NCBI GenBank assembly: GCA_900660155.1
Contig: CABFPE010001099.1
Location: forward strand, 19,280-83,279
Direction: 5' to 3'
DNA: 64,000 nucleotides
From: Hofstenia miamia
Taxonomy: Eukaryota > Xenacoelomorpha > Acoela > Hofsteniidae
In this document: positions 20,734 to 34,176 of the stretch, piece by piece
How positions within the stretch are numbered: the stretch's first letter is position 1
Layout of the letters: every line of letters begins with the position of its first letter
The notes under the pieces: generated by a model
Databases searched by the model: none
The model's input: the letters and a program-made list of their open reading frames with translations, nothing else
Told to the model about the DNA's origin: nothing
Program-made: the position numbers and the translations under genes

Positions 20734-21791
20734 TCAGAAATTTTCGTGTTGGTTATTGAACTCTGTAAAGATTCAAGACGACCCGAAAGCATAAAAATAT
20801 TATATTATATCATTGGTTACCAAGAACAGTGGCAATCTATAGAGATTCACAAACGGTTCTTGTGTCTTAAGAGAAGAGATTAATTGACAGATTTAGATAA
20901 CCGCGGCGTCTCGCCAGTTGCCTTAGATACACTAACAATTTTCTATTTGCAGTAAAAATTGTGTTATCGAATTAAATATGAATTTGCCGAACAAAAAGGT
21001 AGAAACACTGCAACAAACAATGGTAGTCGCGGGTTCGGTATATTCAAATGGGTTGGGTATAATTGCTTAAGATTTTGGGAGGGATTCATACTTTTATTTA
21101 TTTAACATTTTATTTTTCAATGGCTATTATCAATACTTTAAAATGGAGTGGGATCCCATGATAGGGATGCAGCTATAATTATATTTGAGAAGGAATTGCA
21201 AAAGAAATTATAAAATTATGATTAGTCCATTTAATTTGACTTCGCATGTGAAACCCTAATTATATATATATAAATTCTGCACGTTTCTGAGTCGGCGGAC
21301 AAGTCTCGTGTAAAATGTTTTTAAAAAGCTCAGGGAAATATAAAGGTCTTCTAAGTTACTAATTACCATTGCTGCTCTTAGAAGAATTGAAGATGATAGA
21401 ATGATAGTGGTGCGGATTATTATTTTCAATAGAATAAAGAATCTGATGGAGATACAACTAAATTATTTCAACGGGCACTTAAAGCTTTGTTTCGCATCAA
21501 GTTTTTCTCGTTCTTTATATATAAAATCCACCATAAGAATAAAAGTTTTCTATCAATAAACGTTTACAAGCATAGCAATTACTAGCTTGAATTACACACT
21601 CCGTTTCATTAACAAAGCTGTTAATTTGTTTGCAAGCTGACAAATATTCGATAAGTCATTCAATAGTAAAATCGGCACATTTCTCAAAAACAACACTTTC
21701 AATAAGCATTATTGCAAAGAAATCAATACAACTTTACAGTAGCCATTAAGTGAAAGATTTTCAACCAGTTTTTTTAGCATACAAACCAATT
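20732..21791 (+). repeat. Relic module R, copy A (U2)
   Basis: Near-identical to 271-1330 of U1. It directly follows the minisatellite, so an open frame runs from the repeat into the first 130 bases of the module and ends at the same stop in all four units. Confidence 0.7.
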
Positions 21792-21891
21792 CCATTAGGT
21801 AAGAACTAGAAGGATCCCTATTACTCCGATTTTGTAATGTACTTATGGCAAACAAGACACATGTAGAGCTTGTGATTTAAAATCAGCTCAT

Positions 21892-21917
21892 AAATATATA
21901 TATATATGTATAATATA

Positions 21918-21955
<38 letters not shown>
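21892..21955. repeat. (TA)n microsatellite, U2
   Basis: Equivalent of the U1 tract but with interruptions (aaatatat and atgtataat) not present in U1; U3 shares them. Confidence 0.95.
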
Positions 21956-21958
<3 letters not shown>

Positions 21959-23405
21959 GCTTTTTGCTATGAAATACCGGCCGAAATTTCTAATCCACTT
22001 ACCGAGAATTGCACTTTTTTCCAAAATGGTAGCTAGTATAATGAAACACTTCACTGCAAAATTTCAAGGATTTATGCGTGAAAACGTTGTCATGATGAGG
22101 TTTTAAAAAAATTTAAATTTTCAAAAGGCATGATAGTTAATCAGAGTGTAGAAATAAATATAAAATTTTGGCTACTTTTTACTAAATTCTAGTACAAGCT
22201 CTAAGCATTTTATTTAGATGTAAAGCAAAATTTCAATCACTATATGTTTCTTAATTATTACTTAAATGTAAAAAGTATTTGAGACAATCTAAATGAGACT
22301 ACAACGTAAATATAGAAGGTGATTTCATATTGGCAATCAAACAGAAATTATATTCTAAATTTCATTTTCACATGGCATCAACTACTAGATGATTGAATGT
22401 AAACTAACACATTTATTTAAAGCTCAAGCACATAATTACAAGTTATTCAGAGAATAGTAATTTAAGCTAAATGAGCTTCCTTTAAATTCAAGAAGGCTAA
22501 TTGGAAAATACAATATAGGATGTTTTAAATTGAATATTTAGGGATGTGGGAAATTTAATTCAAACCAGGTAATTTTTAAATTATTTTATCTAAATTATAA
22601 ACTTACATAATTTCTAGAAATGAATAGTTATATTGGCAAAATGATAAAAACATTTTCATATTTACATGAAATATCATGTATTAATTCTTGATATGATTAA
22701 ATGATGAAATCTCAAAATTAATGAATATTAATATTTTAAAAGATTTGTTTGATATACTCTTGGAAAATAGACATGAAATTAAAAAAAAAGGAAATGGATT
22801 TTTAAATAAAAATTACAATTTAGATAAACTGTTAGTGTGTTCCAAATCTGAAATTCAAAAAAATGTAATTTTGAAAAATACTTGGTCTAATCTAGTTAGC
22901 AGTTACTTTAATTTCTATATCAGATTTTGATTTCTAAATTTAACTATTGTATTCTAAATAATTTTATGAACTTCAAAAATTTAGAAAATTTTGATATATT
23001 TTATTGATAACTAGCACGGAGCTATATATTTATTGCAAATTGAAATGTAGATTTTAATTATATTTGAACTTCAAAGAACAGATTTCTAGAATTGTGGTAC
23101 AAATAAGGTATGATTGCATGACATATTCTATACACCTTTTACTTTGATTTTGATAACAGATTTATTATAAAAAATCTATATTGTCATTTTAAATAATTTT
23201 TTTATAAATATCAGAATTCCAAAATTTATTATTTTCATGCAAAATTTCTTATATTTTATATGAAATCTATACTAAATTATATGGATTGAGAATAAAAATT
23301 GTAGATTAAAATTTTATTTGAATTTCAAAGAACAGATTTCTATAGTTAAACTGATGTTAATGAAAATTTATTTAATACTTATAGGAAAATAAAGAAAAAA
23401 AATTT

Positions 23406-23950
23406 ATGAGTTGTATAAAAGTAAAAATTCAAAATTGTTGAAACATTGTAACATTGTGATTTCAAAATTTCAGAAAAGATTGTTGATGCAAATTTTTTGC
23501 ATTTCAAAATCCAAGAAAAATATATTCATCTCAAAATTTTATGATAGATTGTTGAATAAAAGTTTAATCTTATTTCAAAATTCAATATGAATTTAACTAT
23601 ATCTCAAAATTTCAGAATTATTTGTTGAAGGCAAACAGATTTTTTCAAATTAAATTTCTGCACATTCAATTTTACTGGTATGCTTTTTAATTAGAGTGTT
23701 ATCTGCTGGATTAGATCTGGAAATATTTTTATTCTTAAATTTACTCAATTGAAATGCAATAAATTATGAACTGTTCTTCTAGTATTTGGTGTGAATTTAA
23801 TAATATTTAAATAGTAGTTTATTTGAATTTCAGAAACAGATTTCTAGAAAGGTGTGGAAACTAAGGTATGATTACCTGGCCTAATCTAGATAAATGTTTC
23901 TTAAAATTCAACATCCATTTAAATATTTAAAATTCAAGAAAATTATTGGA
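23406..23950 (+). repeat. H-block tail and ~250-bp family monomer, U2
   Basis: Begins with aaagtaaaaattcaaaattg, passes through a diverged H-block tail (gcatttcaaaatccaag at about 23499) without the open frames, then a monomer with its core at about 23838. U3 has the same at 43800-44350. In type A units this place is taken by the first H block. Confidence 0.6.
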
Positions 23951-24840
23951 ATATTTATGCCTTAATGATAACACATATCCCTTTAACATTTCACACCAAT
24001 TTGTGAATATAAATCAGACATTGAAGAAAATTTTGACAAATGAAAAATTGTCATAATTCAATTGTACATGAGATTCAGTGCACAACATTTACCAATAAAT
24101 ACTTTAGATAACCATTTAAAAATTTCAAAATATGTTTGTAAAATTCCAAAATTCTAATAAGTTGCTTTTGTTTTTACCACACCTTTATACTGTTTTTCAT
24201 TATCAATGCTTAAAGGATTTAGCAAAATTTTTGCCATATATACATTATTATTATGATTCATAATAGAGCCTTATTTGCTGTTATTTCATTTATTGAGTGT
24301 TAATAATTGATTTTTTGAGAGCATAGAAACATATCAAAGAATTCACAAATATATTTTCAAATAGAAATATCCACTAATAGAAACAAACAACAATAACAAA
24401 TGAGAAAAAGTTCAGAAATGCTTAACTCAGCTTCCTTGAAAATGTCATATTGATATTTCTGGAAATTTGAATCAAGACATCTCTTTGTTTCTTCTGCCTC
24501 TGTGAATGATAATTTCTAAGAAATTCCCTCTCTTGAACAACCTTCTTGGTAATAAACTTTTTCATATTATCAGTTTTAGTGATATTTATGAAAATTTAGA
24601 CAATACTTATAGTAAATCAAAAATAAAAAAAAACTCAATTTATCAAATTTATAAAAGTAAATATTCAAAATTATTGAAACTTTGGAACATTGTGATTTCA
24701 AAATTTCAGAAAAGGTTATTGATGTAAATTTTTTGCATTTCAAGATCCAAGAAAAATATATTCATCTTAAAATTTTATGATAGTTTGCTGAATAAAAGTA
24801 TAATCATATTTCAAAATTCAAGATGAATTTAACTATATCT
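23950..24840 (+). repeat. K block, first copy, U2
   Basis: Duplicated within the unit at 31540-32430 with few differences, including a 73-codon frame (24506-24727 and 32091-32312) whose start and end agree in both. The frame is AT-driven and unrecognised. U3 has it at 44350-45245. Confidence 0.75.
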
Positions 24841-25106
24841 CAAAATTTCAGAATAATTTGTTAAAGGCAAACAGATTTTTTAAAATTAAGTACGAAATTT
24901 CTGCACATTCAAACTTACTGGCTTGACTTTATAATCAGAGTGTTTTCTGAGGTATTAGATCTTGAATAATTTTGGTTCTTAAATTTACACAATTGAAATG
25001 CAATAAAATTGGAACTGTTCTTCTAGTATTTGGTGAAATTTAATAATATTTAAATAAAAGTTTATTTGAAATTCAGGAAAAGATTTCTAAAAGGTGTGTG
25101 GAAACT

Positions 25107-25890
25107 AAACTTTACACAAATGTAACTTTTAAAATTCTGTAGTTTATAAGTAATAATGAAATTTTGAATTTACAAAACAAAATCTGATATTAAAATTAAA
25201 GTAAGAGGTATCTAGATTAGGGCAGGTAAGCATATCTTAGTTTCCACACCTTTCTAGAAATCTGATCTTTGAAATTCAAATTAAATTGCAATCTACAATT
25301 TTTATGACCAATCTATATAATTCATGACTAATTTTCAATAAAATATATCAAAATTTTACATGAAAATAATGAACCCTTATTATTCTGAAGATTAAAAGAT
25401 TTATTTTGAAATGCAATTGTTAAATTTATAAAACAAAATCTGTTATTGAATTCAAAGTAACTGGTATCTAGATTAGGCAAGGTAAGCACACCTTAGTTTC
25501 CACACCTTTCTAGACATATGCTCTTTGAAATTCAAATAAAATTTCAATCTACAATTATTATGACAAATCTATTTATTTCAGGACTGATTTCTATTAACAT
25601 ATGTCAAAATTTTACATGAAAATAATTAACTTTTAATATTCAGAAGTTCAAAAGAAATATTTTGAAATGAATTCATAAAACAAAATCTGTTTTTAAAATC
25701 CAAGTAACAGGTATCTAGATTAAGCTAGGTAAGCATACCTTAGTTTTACCTCCTTTCTAGAAATCTGAATCTTGTAATTCAAATAAATTTATAACCTACA
25801 ATTTTTATCCGCTAACTCCATATATCAGTACTGATTTTTAATTCAAAATATCAGACATGATAGCTAACAATAGGCAGGCATACCTAAGTT
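25107..25890 (-). repeat. Invertible segment, U2 (reversed)
   Basis: Begins aaactttacacaaatgtaac, the reverse complement of the right end of the U1 segment, and ends with ggcaggcatacctaagtt, the reverse complement of its left end. The left joint falls in gtgtggaaact, the right joint leads straight into R copy B at ggttttgtgttcc. It contains three minus-strand cores (near 25250, 25510 and 25755). Confidence 0.88.
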
Positions 25891-26120
25891 CATAAAGGGG
25901 GTTTTGTGTTCCAAAGGAAGAGATCGTTAAGTTGAAGATTTAGATAAATGCGGCGTCTTCTCAGTTGCCTTGGATAAACTTACAGAGAATAGAAACAATG
26001 TTATCTATGCATTAAGAGCTGTGTTCGTAAATTTAATATGTATTAGTACAAGGAAATGGTAGAAACACGTGGATCGGGTAGAAGCGCTTAAGACTTAGTT
26101 ATTGGGAGTGTTTGTTAATA
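25891..26120 (+). repeat. Relic module R, copy B (U2, left part missing)
   Basis: Starts at ggttttgtgttccaaagg, immediately right of the inverted segment. The left 280 bases of the module seen in U1 are gone. Confidence 0.6.
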
Positions 26121-27550
26121 CTTTTAATAATCAATTTCCCAGCTTAATGTGAGTTTTGTTCTATTCTGGTACAGTATGCTTGTGCATATTAATGTATGCC
26201 TTTATAAAATTCAAAAGTTTCTAAACAGTACTTAGATTTAGGATATGTCAAGCATCCCTTAGCATCCCCTTGGCTATATATGTATGCAATAATGCACACG
26301 AATAAAGTGCTTGAAGTGTCGACTTGTCATAGTTAATTACATTCAATTACTACAGTTTCACATCAATGAATAACACAATTGGTCTCATTTCAATTGCACA
26401 CTGATAAAATATTTTGAGCACACTATATATACATTAAATCTAGATAGAAATAACTTATCACTTGCATAATACATCTCATAGATTGAAGCTAACTAAAGAG
26501 TACTATAATGAAATCTTTGTGAATACGCCAAATTAAATCTAAAATTAAATCCTTAATTAATAAAATGGTTATATTCTTTATGTTTGGGAAACTAGTCTTG
26601 AATCCTTATGGAATTTAATCACCTACACGTATTTTTCTGATGAAATAAATAAATTGATCTCATAGATTGAAGCTATAAAAATATTGCAAAACAGAAATGA
26701 TTAAAATGCTTTTTTCAATGTTGGGTTTTTCCTTTTCAATATTTTTTAAAAAATGTCATATTTCATCATAATGTTAATATGTTCATCAAAAACTTTTTTG
26801 AGTTTATATCATAAGAATTATGGGATATAATGAAAATATTGTAAATTACTCCTACAATTTCAATTAAAATCTGAAATATGGTCACAGTTTAAAAGGTTCA
26901 TATTAGGCAGTGGAGGTGAATACCCAGAATTTTCTGATAAAGCGAGTAATTGTAATTTTGAATATGTTGTGAAAATAGATTCTAAAAAGACATTTTACAA
27001 TGCAACCTCTTAAAATTTTCCAAAATAATTTTGCCCTAGCGAATCTCCTGACGGAGCATTCCAACACATATCTCATTCCCTATGTACGAGAGATAATTGT
27101 GAGATAATTATGAAATTAAAATTTCAAATTTTAAATTTAAGAAAGAAAACTTGAAAAAATCTATCTTTGTGACGTAAAATAATTTTACCGCAAGAGGGCT
27201 ACAAAATGTTGACCAAAATTTCTTCATATGTGCATATTACATTTAGAGCGAGAATCGTAAATGTCATTAAAAAATGATTAGAAACAGATACAATTTTTAA
27301 AAACCTGAATCTTAATAATACAAAAAATATATTTCAAGATTAAACGCAAAAAGGATATATTCCCCAAAAATAATATGACAGTTTGTTAGACTTAAATCTC
27401 TAGTAGAAGTATTTTCTTAATATTTGAAGATAAAAATTTTTTACAAATAGTTTTGGAAATCGTTGATGCAAGCGATTTCAAATATAGTGCACTATTTTAT
27501 TAGATTAGTGCTCAAAGAGTTGTCACAAGGCAGAATAATTTTTGTGTGAA

Positions 27551-28171
27551 AAGATCTGTCAGATGAAATATATTGTAGTGGAAACGAGGGAATTATTAAA
27601 GTTGTGTAACAACTACAACATTGAAGAGTAAGTGTCTAGAACTGATGTTAATAGGAAGGATATTCCTAATACAGAAGGATCCAAATGATCTTAGAAAACA
27701 AATTCAAGCTTACAAAATGTCTGCAAAAATTAAGCCATTACATTTGGTGGTGTCAAGAAGGCTGACAAGTTACTTAGAGAAGAGCAGATTGATGTCAGAG
27801 ATGGTGGAGAATTCCATTGGAGGGAAATAAACTTTACAATGGGATAGGTATACGCCACGAAAGCCTATAATATAGTATCACATAGATGGATACTAGAAAC
27901 AGTAGCAGGTAATAAAGCTTCACAAAGAGGTCTTCGGTTCCAAAGGAAAAAATTGTTAAGTGACATATTTAGATTAAATGTACACTTTTCAGTTGTTATG
28001 TTTGCAAAGCATAGAACCAATTTTCTCTGTGTAGTTATAATTTCTTCTTAAATTAAAAAATACATTAGTCCAAAAAAGAAGTAGAAACATGGTAATCCAC
28101 AACGATGTACGTGGGTTGCTCATACATGGTTGAGTTTGGGTCTGCTGAGTACAGTTTTTTAGAACTTAGTT
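27551..28171 (+). repeat. Relic module R, copy C (U2)
   Basis: Near-identical to U1 7080-7700 at an offset of 20471, including the 69-codon frame (27621-27830). Confidence 0.55.
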
Positions 28172-28926
28172 TGTAAGGGTATATTTAGGTAGATATTTTA
28201 AAAATGCTAATAAATTTGAATAAATGATTTTACAATACCTTCCTCATAGGCGATCACCAACATCATAGTATGGCGCGGGGTCTCGTGATTGGAATGCAAC
28301 TTTAATTCACTTTATAACATTCAAAATTGTATTTTAAAAAGAATTAGAAATGAAACAACATGCTTTGAAGTGATTTTTTAGGCTCGAGTTGAGTTATAAT
28401 TATAATTAATTAGGCCAGCATGTTACAAGAAAGGCATGGAAATTAATAACAAGAACATGAATGGAAAATTTAATGAGACTCGTTATTGAAAAGGGTCATT
28501 TTGTCACCATAATAGAAAAAATTTGAATAGTTTCATTGGAATATAACTAATCAATATCTAAAGATACAGAAACTTTTTCATTTTTGAAAATGCTCAATCT
28601 AATCAGAAATGTTTTTGATCTACACTAATTTTGTTGGTAGACTTCTTCGATTCATCTCAAGGGGTTTCAACTGACCAAAAACTCTTTGCTTTTCTTTTCT
28701 GTAATTTAAAGTTACGTTCGCAAGGAATTTTTTGAACAGAAATGCTCATCCAACAGAAATGTTCGAAGTAGTATATTTCTGTAACAATGTTTTTAAGTTT
28801 GAGTGATATTATGTGATAATGAATTGTGGTAAGTCTTCCCAAAAACTGATTGAGAACAAAATTGATTTACTAAAATACTGATTGTTGCCTATACAAAATA
28901 GTAGTCGAAATAATTTTTAGCTTTTT

Positions 28927-29340
28927 GTGTCCTTTACATTACTAAATTCTGATATTAAATTTACTAATTCGTATTCACTCAAATTTTCATACAAATATTT
29001 TCAATTTTTATGTGCAAAACCTATTTTTAATTTAATCATTTTATTTTCATTTTTATATCATTTTTTCTATCATTCGTTGCTTAAAAATTACAACACTTTG
29101 GAGGATTTAACTATTTTGTTTCCAAATATGTATATTTTTGTTATATTTATTTTTCAAATTATTTTACATAAGCAAAGAACCAGAAGCAAAACCTTATTCA
29201 TTGGCAAATATGTACATATAGGAATATTATTTCTTATCAGAATCAGTACAGTGCAAAAAAATATTTTGGGTGTTAAATTTATGTTGATAAAATTTGTGTT
29301 TTATTATTTCGTCTGTGTTTTACTCAGTATATTAAATTGA
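28927..29340 (+). other. 137-codon open frame, coding status doubtful (U2)
   Basis: Translation identical to that of U1 8456-8869. Confidence 0.2.
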
Positions 29341-30008
29341 AACATTGAGATGGCACAGCCACCCAAATAAGAATATTGGGGTAGCAATTGCCATTCCACT
29401 TCCGGCGCTACTGTTAATACATCTGCATTCTATTCATTTAGTTACCAATCTTTGGAATTAAAAAAATTGACCGCTTTTCTCTGATAATTTTTAAATTAAT
29501 TAATGGAAAATTAAAACCTAAATATAAATGTTCAAGAATTTTTCAGTTCTTGAACAATTATTGAATATCCAATATTTTACTTAATAAAAATTGCGTAGAC
29601 AGTGATGATGTTTGCAAGTGTTTGAGATGAACTTTGTTTGTTCAGAAATTATTATTCTCACTTATGTAGTCAAACTAAACAATTGAGAAATTATTAAAAG
29701 CAATTGTGCTAAACATTTTTATATTAAAATTATAGATAGGAATTTACAGGAATGCAAAATATATTGTTTCTGGGAAAACTAATTATAAAAATAACATTCA
29801 ACAATTATATATTTTCCACATTAAAATACATTTATTTCTAATATCAAATAATTTATGTGACATTTGTATTAATATAATTCGATTTTGGGTAAAACATTAT
29901 GCATGTTTTGGAAAATAATAACCTAAATTACTGGAATTATTGATAAGCACTGGTTATGCAATATCTGGACGCATATTTCTGTATGAGTGATTGTGTTCAA
30001 TAAAAGAA

Positions 30009-30294
30009 CCTGTACCTAACCCGACGCTATTGATTACCTCACTCGACTCGGCCCAACCCGAATATTGATTCACTATAACCCGATCTAATCTCATTCGATG
30101 AAAAACATAATAATCAACTTAAAAATGTACATGAATTGTAAATAAATACAAAATATTGCATTTTATCCAGATTATCATCCTCGAAAAATACCTGAGAGTA
30201 GCTCATCTGACCCGACCCAAACCAAATTCAAATTGTTGTACCCGACCCGACCCAATGTCCGAAGTCAGGTCGGATAAAGTTGGGTTCCTGACAG
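30009..30294. repeat. cccgaccc-rich element, U2
   Basis: The left end differs from U1: cctgtacctaacccgacgc followed by ctcactcgactcgg. This may be the older form, since U3 shares it. Confidence 0.5.
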
Positions 30295-30673
30295 CTATTT
30301 CTATCCTCTATTTCATAGTTAGACCAACCTTTACATTATAGACAAGTCCTGTAAAAATGGACGCACTGGCTATCAGAATGCAAAAAAAGACTAAAGCAGA
30401 ACAAAAATAAACTTATTAATTAGTATTTTTATAATTTCGCTTTGTTTAAATTCAAAATTTAGCTTAAATCTAGTTGTATTAATTTAACATTAATAACTAG
30501 TCAGTAATTAGATTGTGGTAATACTTCAATCTTTTAAGTTCTAACTTTAAATTAGCAGTTAAAGTTGATGTATTAAGTTTAGGTGAAAACCAATTGCTAT
30601 ATTAAAAATAAAATTTATCTTTTAAAGTTAGAAAAGATAAAACGGATTAACTTCGGAATTTACCTGTTAAATT

Positions 30674-31203
30674 GAAAAAACAGCAAAATCAACTGGTTTG
30701 TCCCAACAACTAAGCGACCTACATTTATCCCCGAAAATAATCACGACACAATCAACTAAAATCAAATCCAATCCACCTTTCTCGTCAAGCAATCAAAGTT
30801 TCAGTCCTATATGTAGCATTTACATGCAAGTTGTATCCCTCACTACTTGTGGTATGATCCGCTCACACAAAAAAGAAGGTCTAACGTGTTATGGTTCGGG
30901 AATATTTCCATGATGTCAATCAAATTAATGTCTCTACCTACTCTTGAGGATATTCGATCAACAAGGAAATCCTTAAGTTCAGCTGTTATTTGCTATCACA
31001 ATCCATCCCACAATTCAAGCTTTGCAAGAGAGATTCCCTTTTTTAACTTTCAACGTGTGTTTCTTGATGATGGCAAATTTATTGCATTTCAAAATCCAAG
31101 AAAAATATGTTCACCTCAACATTTTATGATAGATTGTTGAATTAAAGTTTAATCTTATTTCAAAATTCAATATGAATTTAACTATATCTCAAAATTTCAG
31201 AAT
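30674..31203 (+). repeat. H block, U2 (single, shortened on the left)
   Basis: Begins at the gaaaaaacagcaaaatc part of the block, so the first 80 bases and the start of the 99-codon frame are missing. The 97-codon frame (30847-31140) is open. No TA tract precedes it in this unit. Confidence 0.85.
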
Positions 31204-31540
31204 TATTTGTTGAAGGCAAACAGATTTTTTCAAATTAAATTTCTGCACATTCAATTTTACTGGTATGCTTTTTAATTAGAGTGTTATCTGCTGGATTAGA
31301 TCTGGAAAAATTTTTATTCTTAAATTTACTCAATTGAAATGCAATAAATTTGGAACTGTTCTTCTAGTATTTGGTGTGAATTTAATAATATTTAAATAGT
31401 AGTGTATTTGAATTTCAGAAACAGATTTCTAGAAAGGTGTGGAAACTAAGGTATGATTATCTTGCCTAATCTAGATAAATGTTTCTTAAAATTCAACATC
31501 CATATAAATATTTAAAATTCAAGAAAATTATTGAAATATT
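31204..31540 (+). repeat. ~250-bp family monomer, U2
   Basis: Close relative of the 23640-23920 monomer, core at about 31425. U3 equivalent 51676-52010. Confidence 0.6.
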
Positions 31541-32590
31541 TATGCCTTAATGATAACACATATCCCTTTAACATTTCACACCAATTTGTGAATATAAATC
31601 AGACATTGAAGAAAATATTGACAAATGAAAAATTGTCATAATTCAATTGTACATGAGATTCAGTGCACAAAATTTACCAATAAATACTTTAGATAACCAA
31701 TTAAAAATTTCAAAATATGTTTGCAAAATTCCAAAATTCTAATAAGTGGCTTTTGTTTTTACCACATCTTTATGCTGTTTTTCTTTATCAATGCTTAAAG
31801 GATTTAGCAAAATTTTTGCCATATATACATTATTATTATGATTCATAATAGAGCCTTATTTGCTGTTATTTCATTTATTGAGTGTTAATAATTGCTTTTT
31901 TGAGAGCATAGAAACATATCAAAGAATTCACAAATATATTTTCAAATAGAAATATCCACTAATAGAAACAAACAACAATAACAAATGAGAAAAAGTTCAG
32001 AAATGCTTAACTCAGTTTCCTTGAAAATGTCATATTGATATTTCTGGAAATTTGAATCAAGCCATCTCTTTGTTTCTTCTGCCTCTGTGAATGATAATTT
32101 CTAAGAAATTCCCTCTCTTGAACAACCTTCTTGGTAATAAACTTTTTCATATTATCAGTTTTAGTGATATTTATGAAAATTTAGACAATACTTATAGTAA
32201 ATCAAAAATAAAAAAAAACTCAATTTATCAAATTTATAAAAGTAAATATTCAAAATTATTGAAACTTTGGAACATTGTGATTTCAAAATTTCAGAAAAGA
32301 TTTTTGATGTAAATTTTTTGCATTTCAACATCCAAGAAAAATATATTCATCTGAAAATTTTATGATAGTTTGCTGAATAAAAGTATAATCATATTTCAAA
32401 ATTCAAGATGAATTTAACTATATCTCAAAATTTCAGAATAATTTGTTAAAGGCAAACAGATTTTTTCAAATTAATTACGAAATTTCTGCACATTCAACAT
32501 TACTTGCATGACTTTATAATCAGAGTGTTGTCTGATGTATTAGATCTGGAATAATTTTGATTCGTAAATATACTCAATTGAAATGCAATC
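31540..32590 (+). repeat. K block, second copy, U2
   Basis: Offset about 7585 from the first copy in the same unit. It ends at the joint near 32590 where the right half shared with U1 begins. In U3 this block is cut by the gap after about 75 bases. Confidence 0.75.
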
Positions 32591-33496
32591 ATTTTGAACA
32601 CAGTACATGTTACACATGTTAGTGATAGAATTGCTAAAATAATAATAGGGGTGGCAATAAAGGAAGAGGTTCTAATAATGTTAGATTATTTTAGAGGTTG
32701 ATGCAGTTAGTAGCAGTAAACCAGACAAGCTCATACTGTGTGATTTACACAACACGCAGCCCTGGTTGAACGTATTTATGAGATGCTAGAGGAAAACTGT
32801 GGAACACAGTCAACGAGAAACATAGTTTCTTAGCCAGCCTTAATAATGGCTGTATAGGGTTAGGTGAAAAATGGTTTGTCTTAATAATAACACTTACCCT
32901 TTTAAAGTTTGCACCAACTTCTGAATATATATATATGCCATTGAAGGAAATATTGACAAATAAAAAGTTACATAATTTCTAATAAGTTGCTTTTGTTTTT
33001 CTACACTTTTATATTATTTGGCTTTCTAATTCTTAAAAGAAGCTTCAATACATTTAGCTAAATTTATGCCATAAATAAAACATTATAATTCATAATATAG
33101 CCCTATTTGTTAAAATTTCATTTATGGAGTGTTAATAATTTTTGGGAATCGCATCTGTTTTAATGAATTTAATTCCTTAAAATTTAGTTCGAGCGAAAAT
33201 GTTATTTATTAATTTCTAAGAAGAGAGAGACATATACCAAAATGATATAATTCTATGATATTTCAAAAGGTGGTGGTTTGAAGCAAAGCTTTATATCTTA
33301 AGCATTAATGTTAATGAAAATTAATATATCGATTGGAAGGAATTAACAAATGAACTGTGATTTATGAATCCATGAAAACTTTTATTTGTTGTGTTGATGA
33401 AAGGGCGTTTGTTGCAGAATAGAACCTTTTTGAATCAAATCTATTTGGTATATTTGCAAATTATGTATATTAGCGTAATTTACAATATAATAGAAA

Positions 33497-33566
33497 AGAT
33501 TCGTGGTGTAAGCAACACATCCGTACATATGTATGGAAGAGTGTAGGTTCGAATCCTACCGAATCT
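33497..33566 (+). tRNA. tRNA-like structure (pseudogene or SINE head), U2
   Basis: Base-for-base the same as 13110-13179 of U1. U3 should have one in its missing right half. Confidence 0.55.
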
Positions 33567-33735
33567 TTATCGGAAACACGAAACAATATTCAACTATTTC
33601 GTGATTGCATTTAGGAAACCAAGTTATATATTTGAGAACCAATTAGAATTGCTGAAAAAACTATATAATTTCACTAAGGTTTCATAATATGTCACAACCT
33701 TTCACAAAAAATTAATTAAAACTTTTCCGTAAAAT

Positions 33736-33804
33736 TGGACACACTGGATTTGAACCAATAACATCTCAAAAAATTGAGTGTGATCCCAATTTAACCAGTG
33801 TTCA
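33736..33804 (-). tRNA. Second tRNA-like structure, opposite strand, U2
   Basis: Same sequence as 13349-13417 of U1, keeping the same spacing to its partner. Confidence 0.45.
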
Positions 33805-34176
33805 AATAAGCATCAAATAAATTCAATTTCATACATTGGAAATTCACAAAGATTTGGCTATTACGTTTTTATGTATTTAATTATCTCAAAATATTTTAAT
33901 AGATTGCTGAATGAAAGTTTAATCTTATTTCAAAATTCAAGATGAACTTAATTATCTCAAGATTTCAGAATAGGTTGCTTAATGCAGTATAACTCTAATT
34001 TAAGAATTTACATAATTTTTGAAAAGATGAACTTATTTACTGGGCAATTAAATTTTGAATATCATCAATATCATTAAAAAATGCCTAAAATGCTTGAAAA
34101 TTTATATGATATCAATAAATATATAGCATGACTTGAGGAGTCTTTTTTATAATTTGATCAAACAAAAACTCTTTTG

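Noticed and set aside
20372-20883. Frames of 87 to 120 codons with repeats such as ILIISVSQ or KLLKLMFVIL
   Set aside because: They are made by a 30-bp minisatellite, which keeps several frames open on both strands; no gene context.
24506-24727. 73-codon frame in K blocks (also 32091 and 44906)
   Set aside because: Lys, Ile, Ser and Asn rich as expected for AT-rich repeats; copies are recent, so conservation says little.
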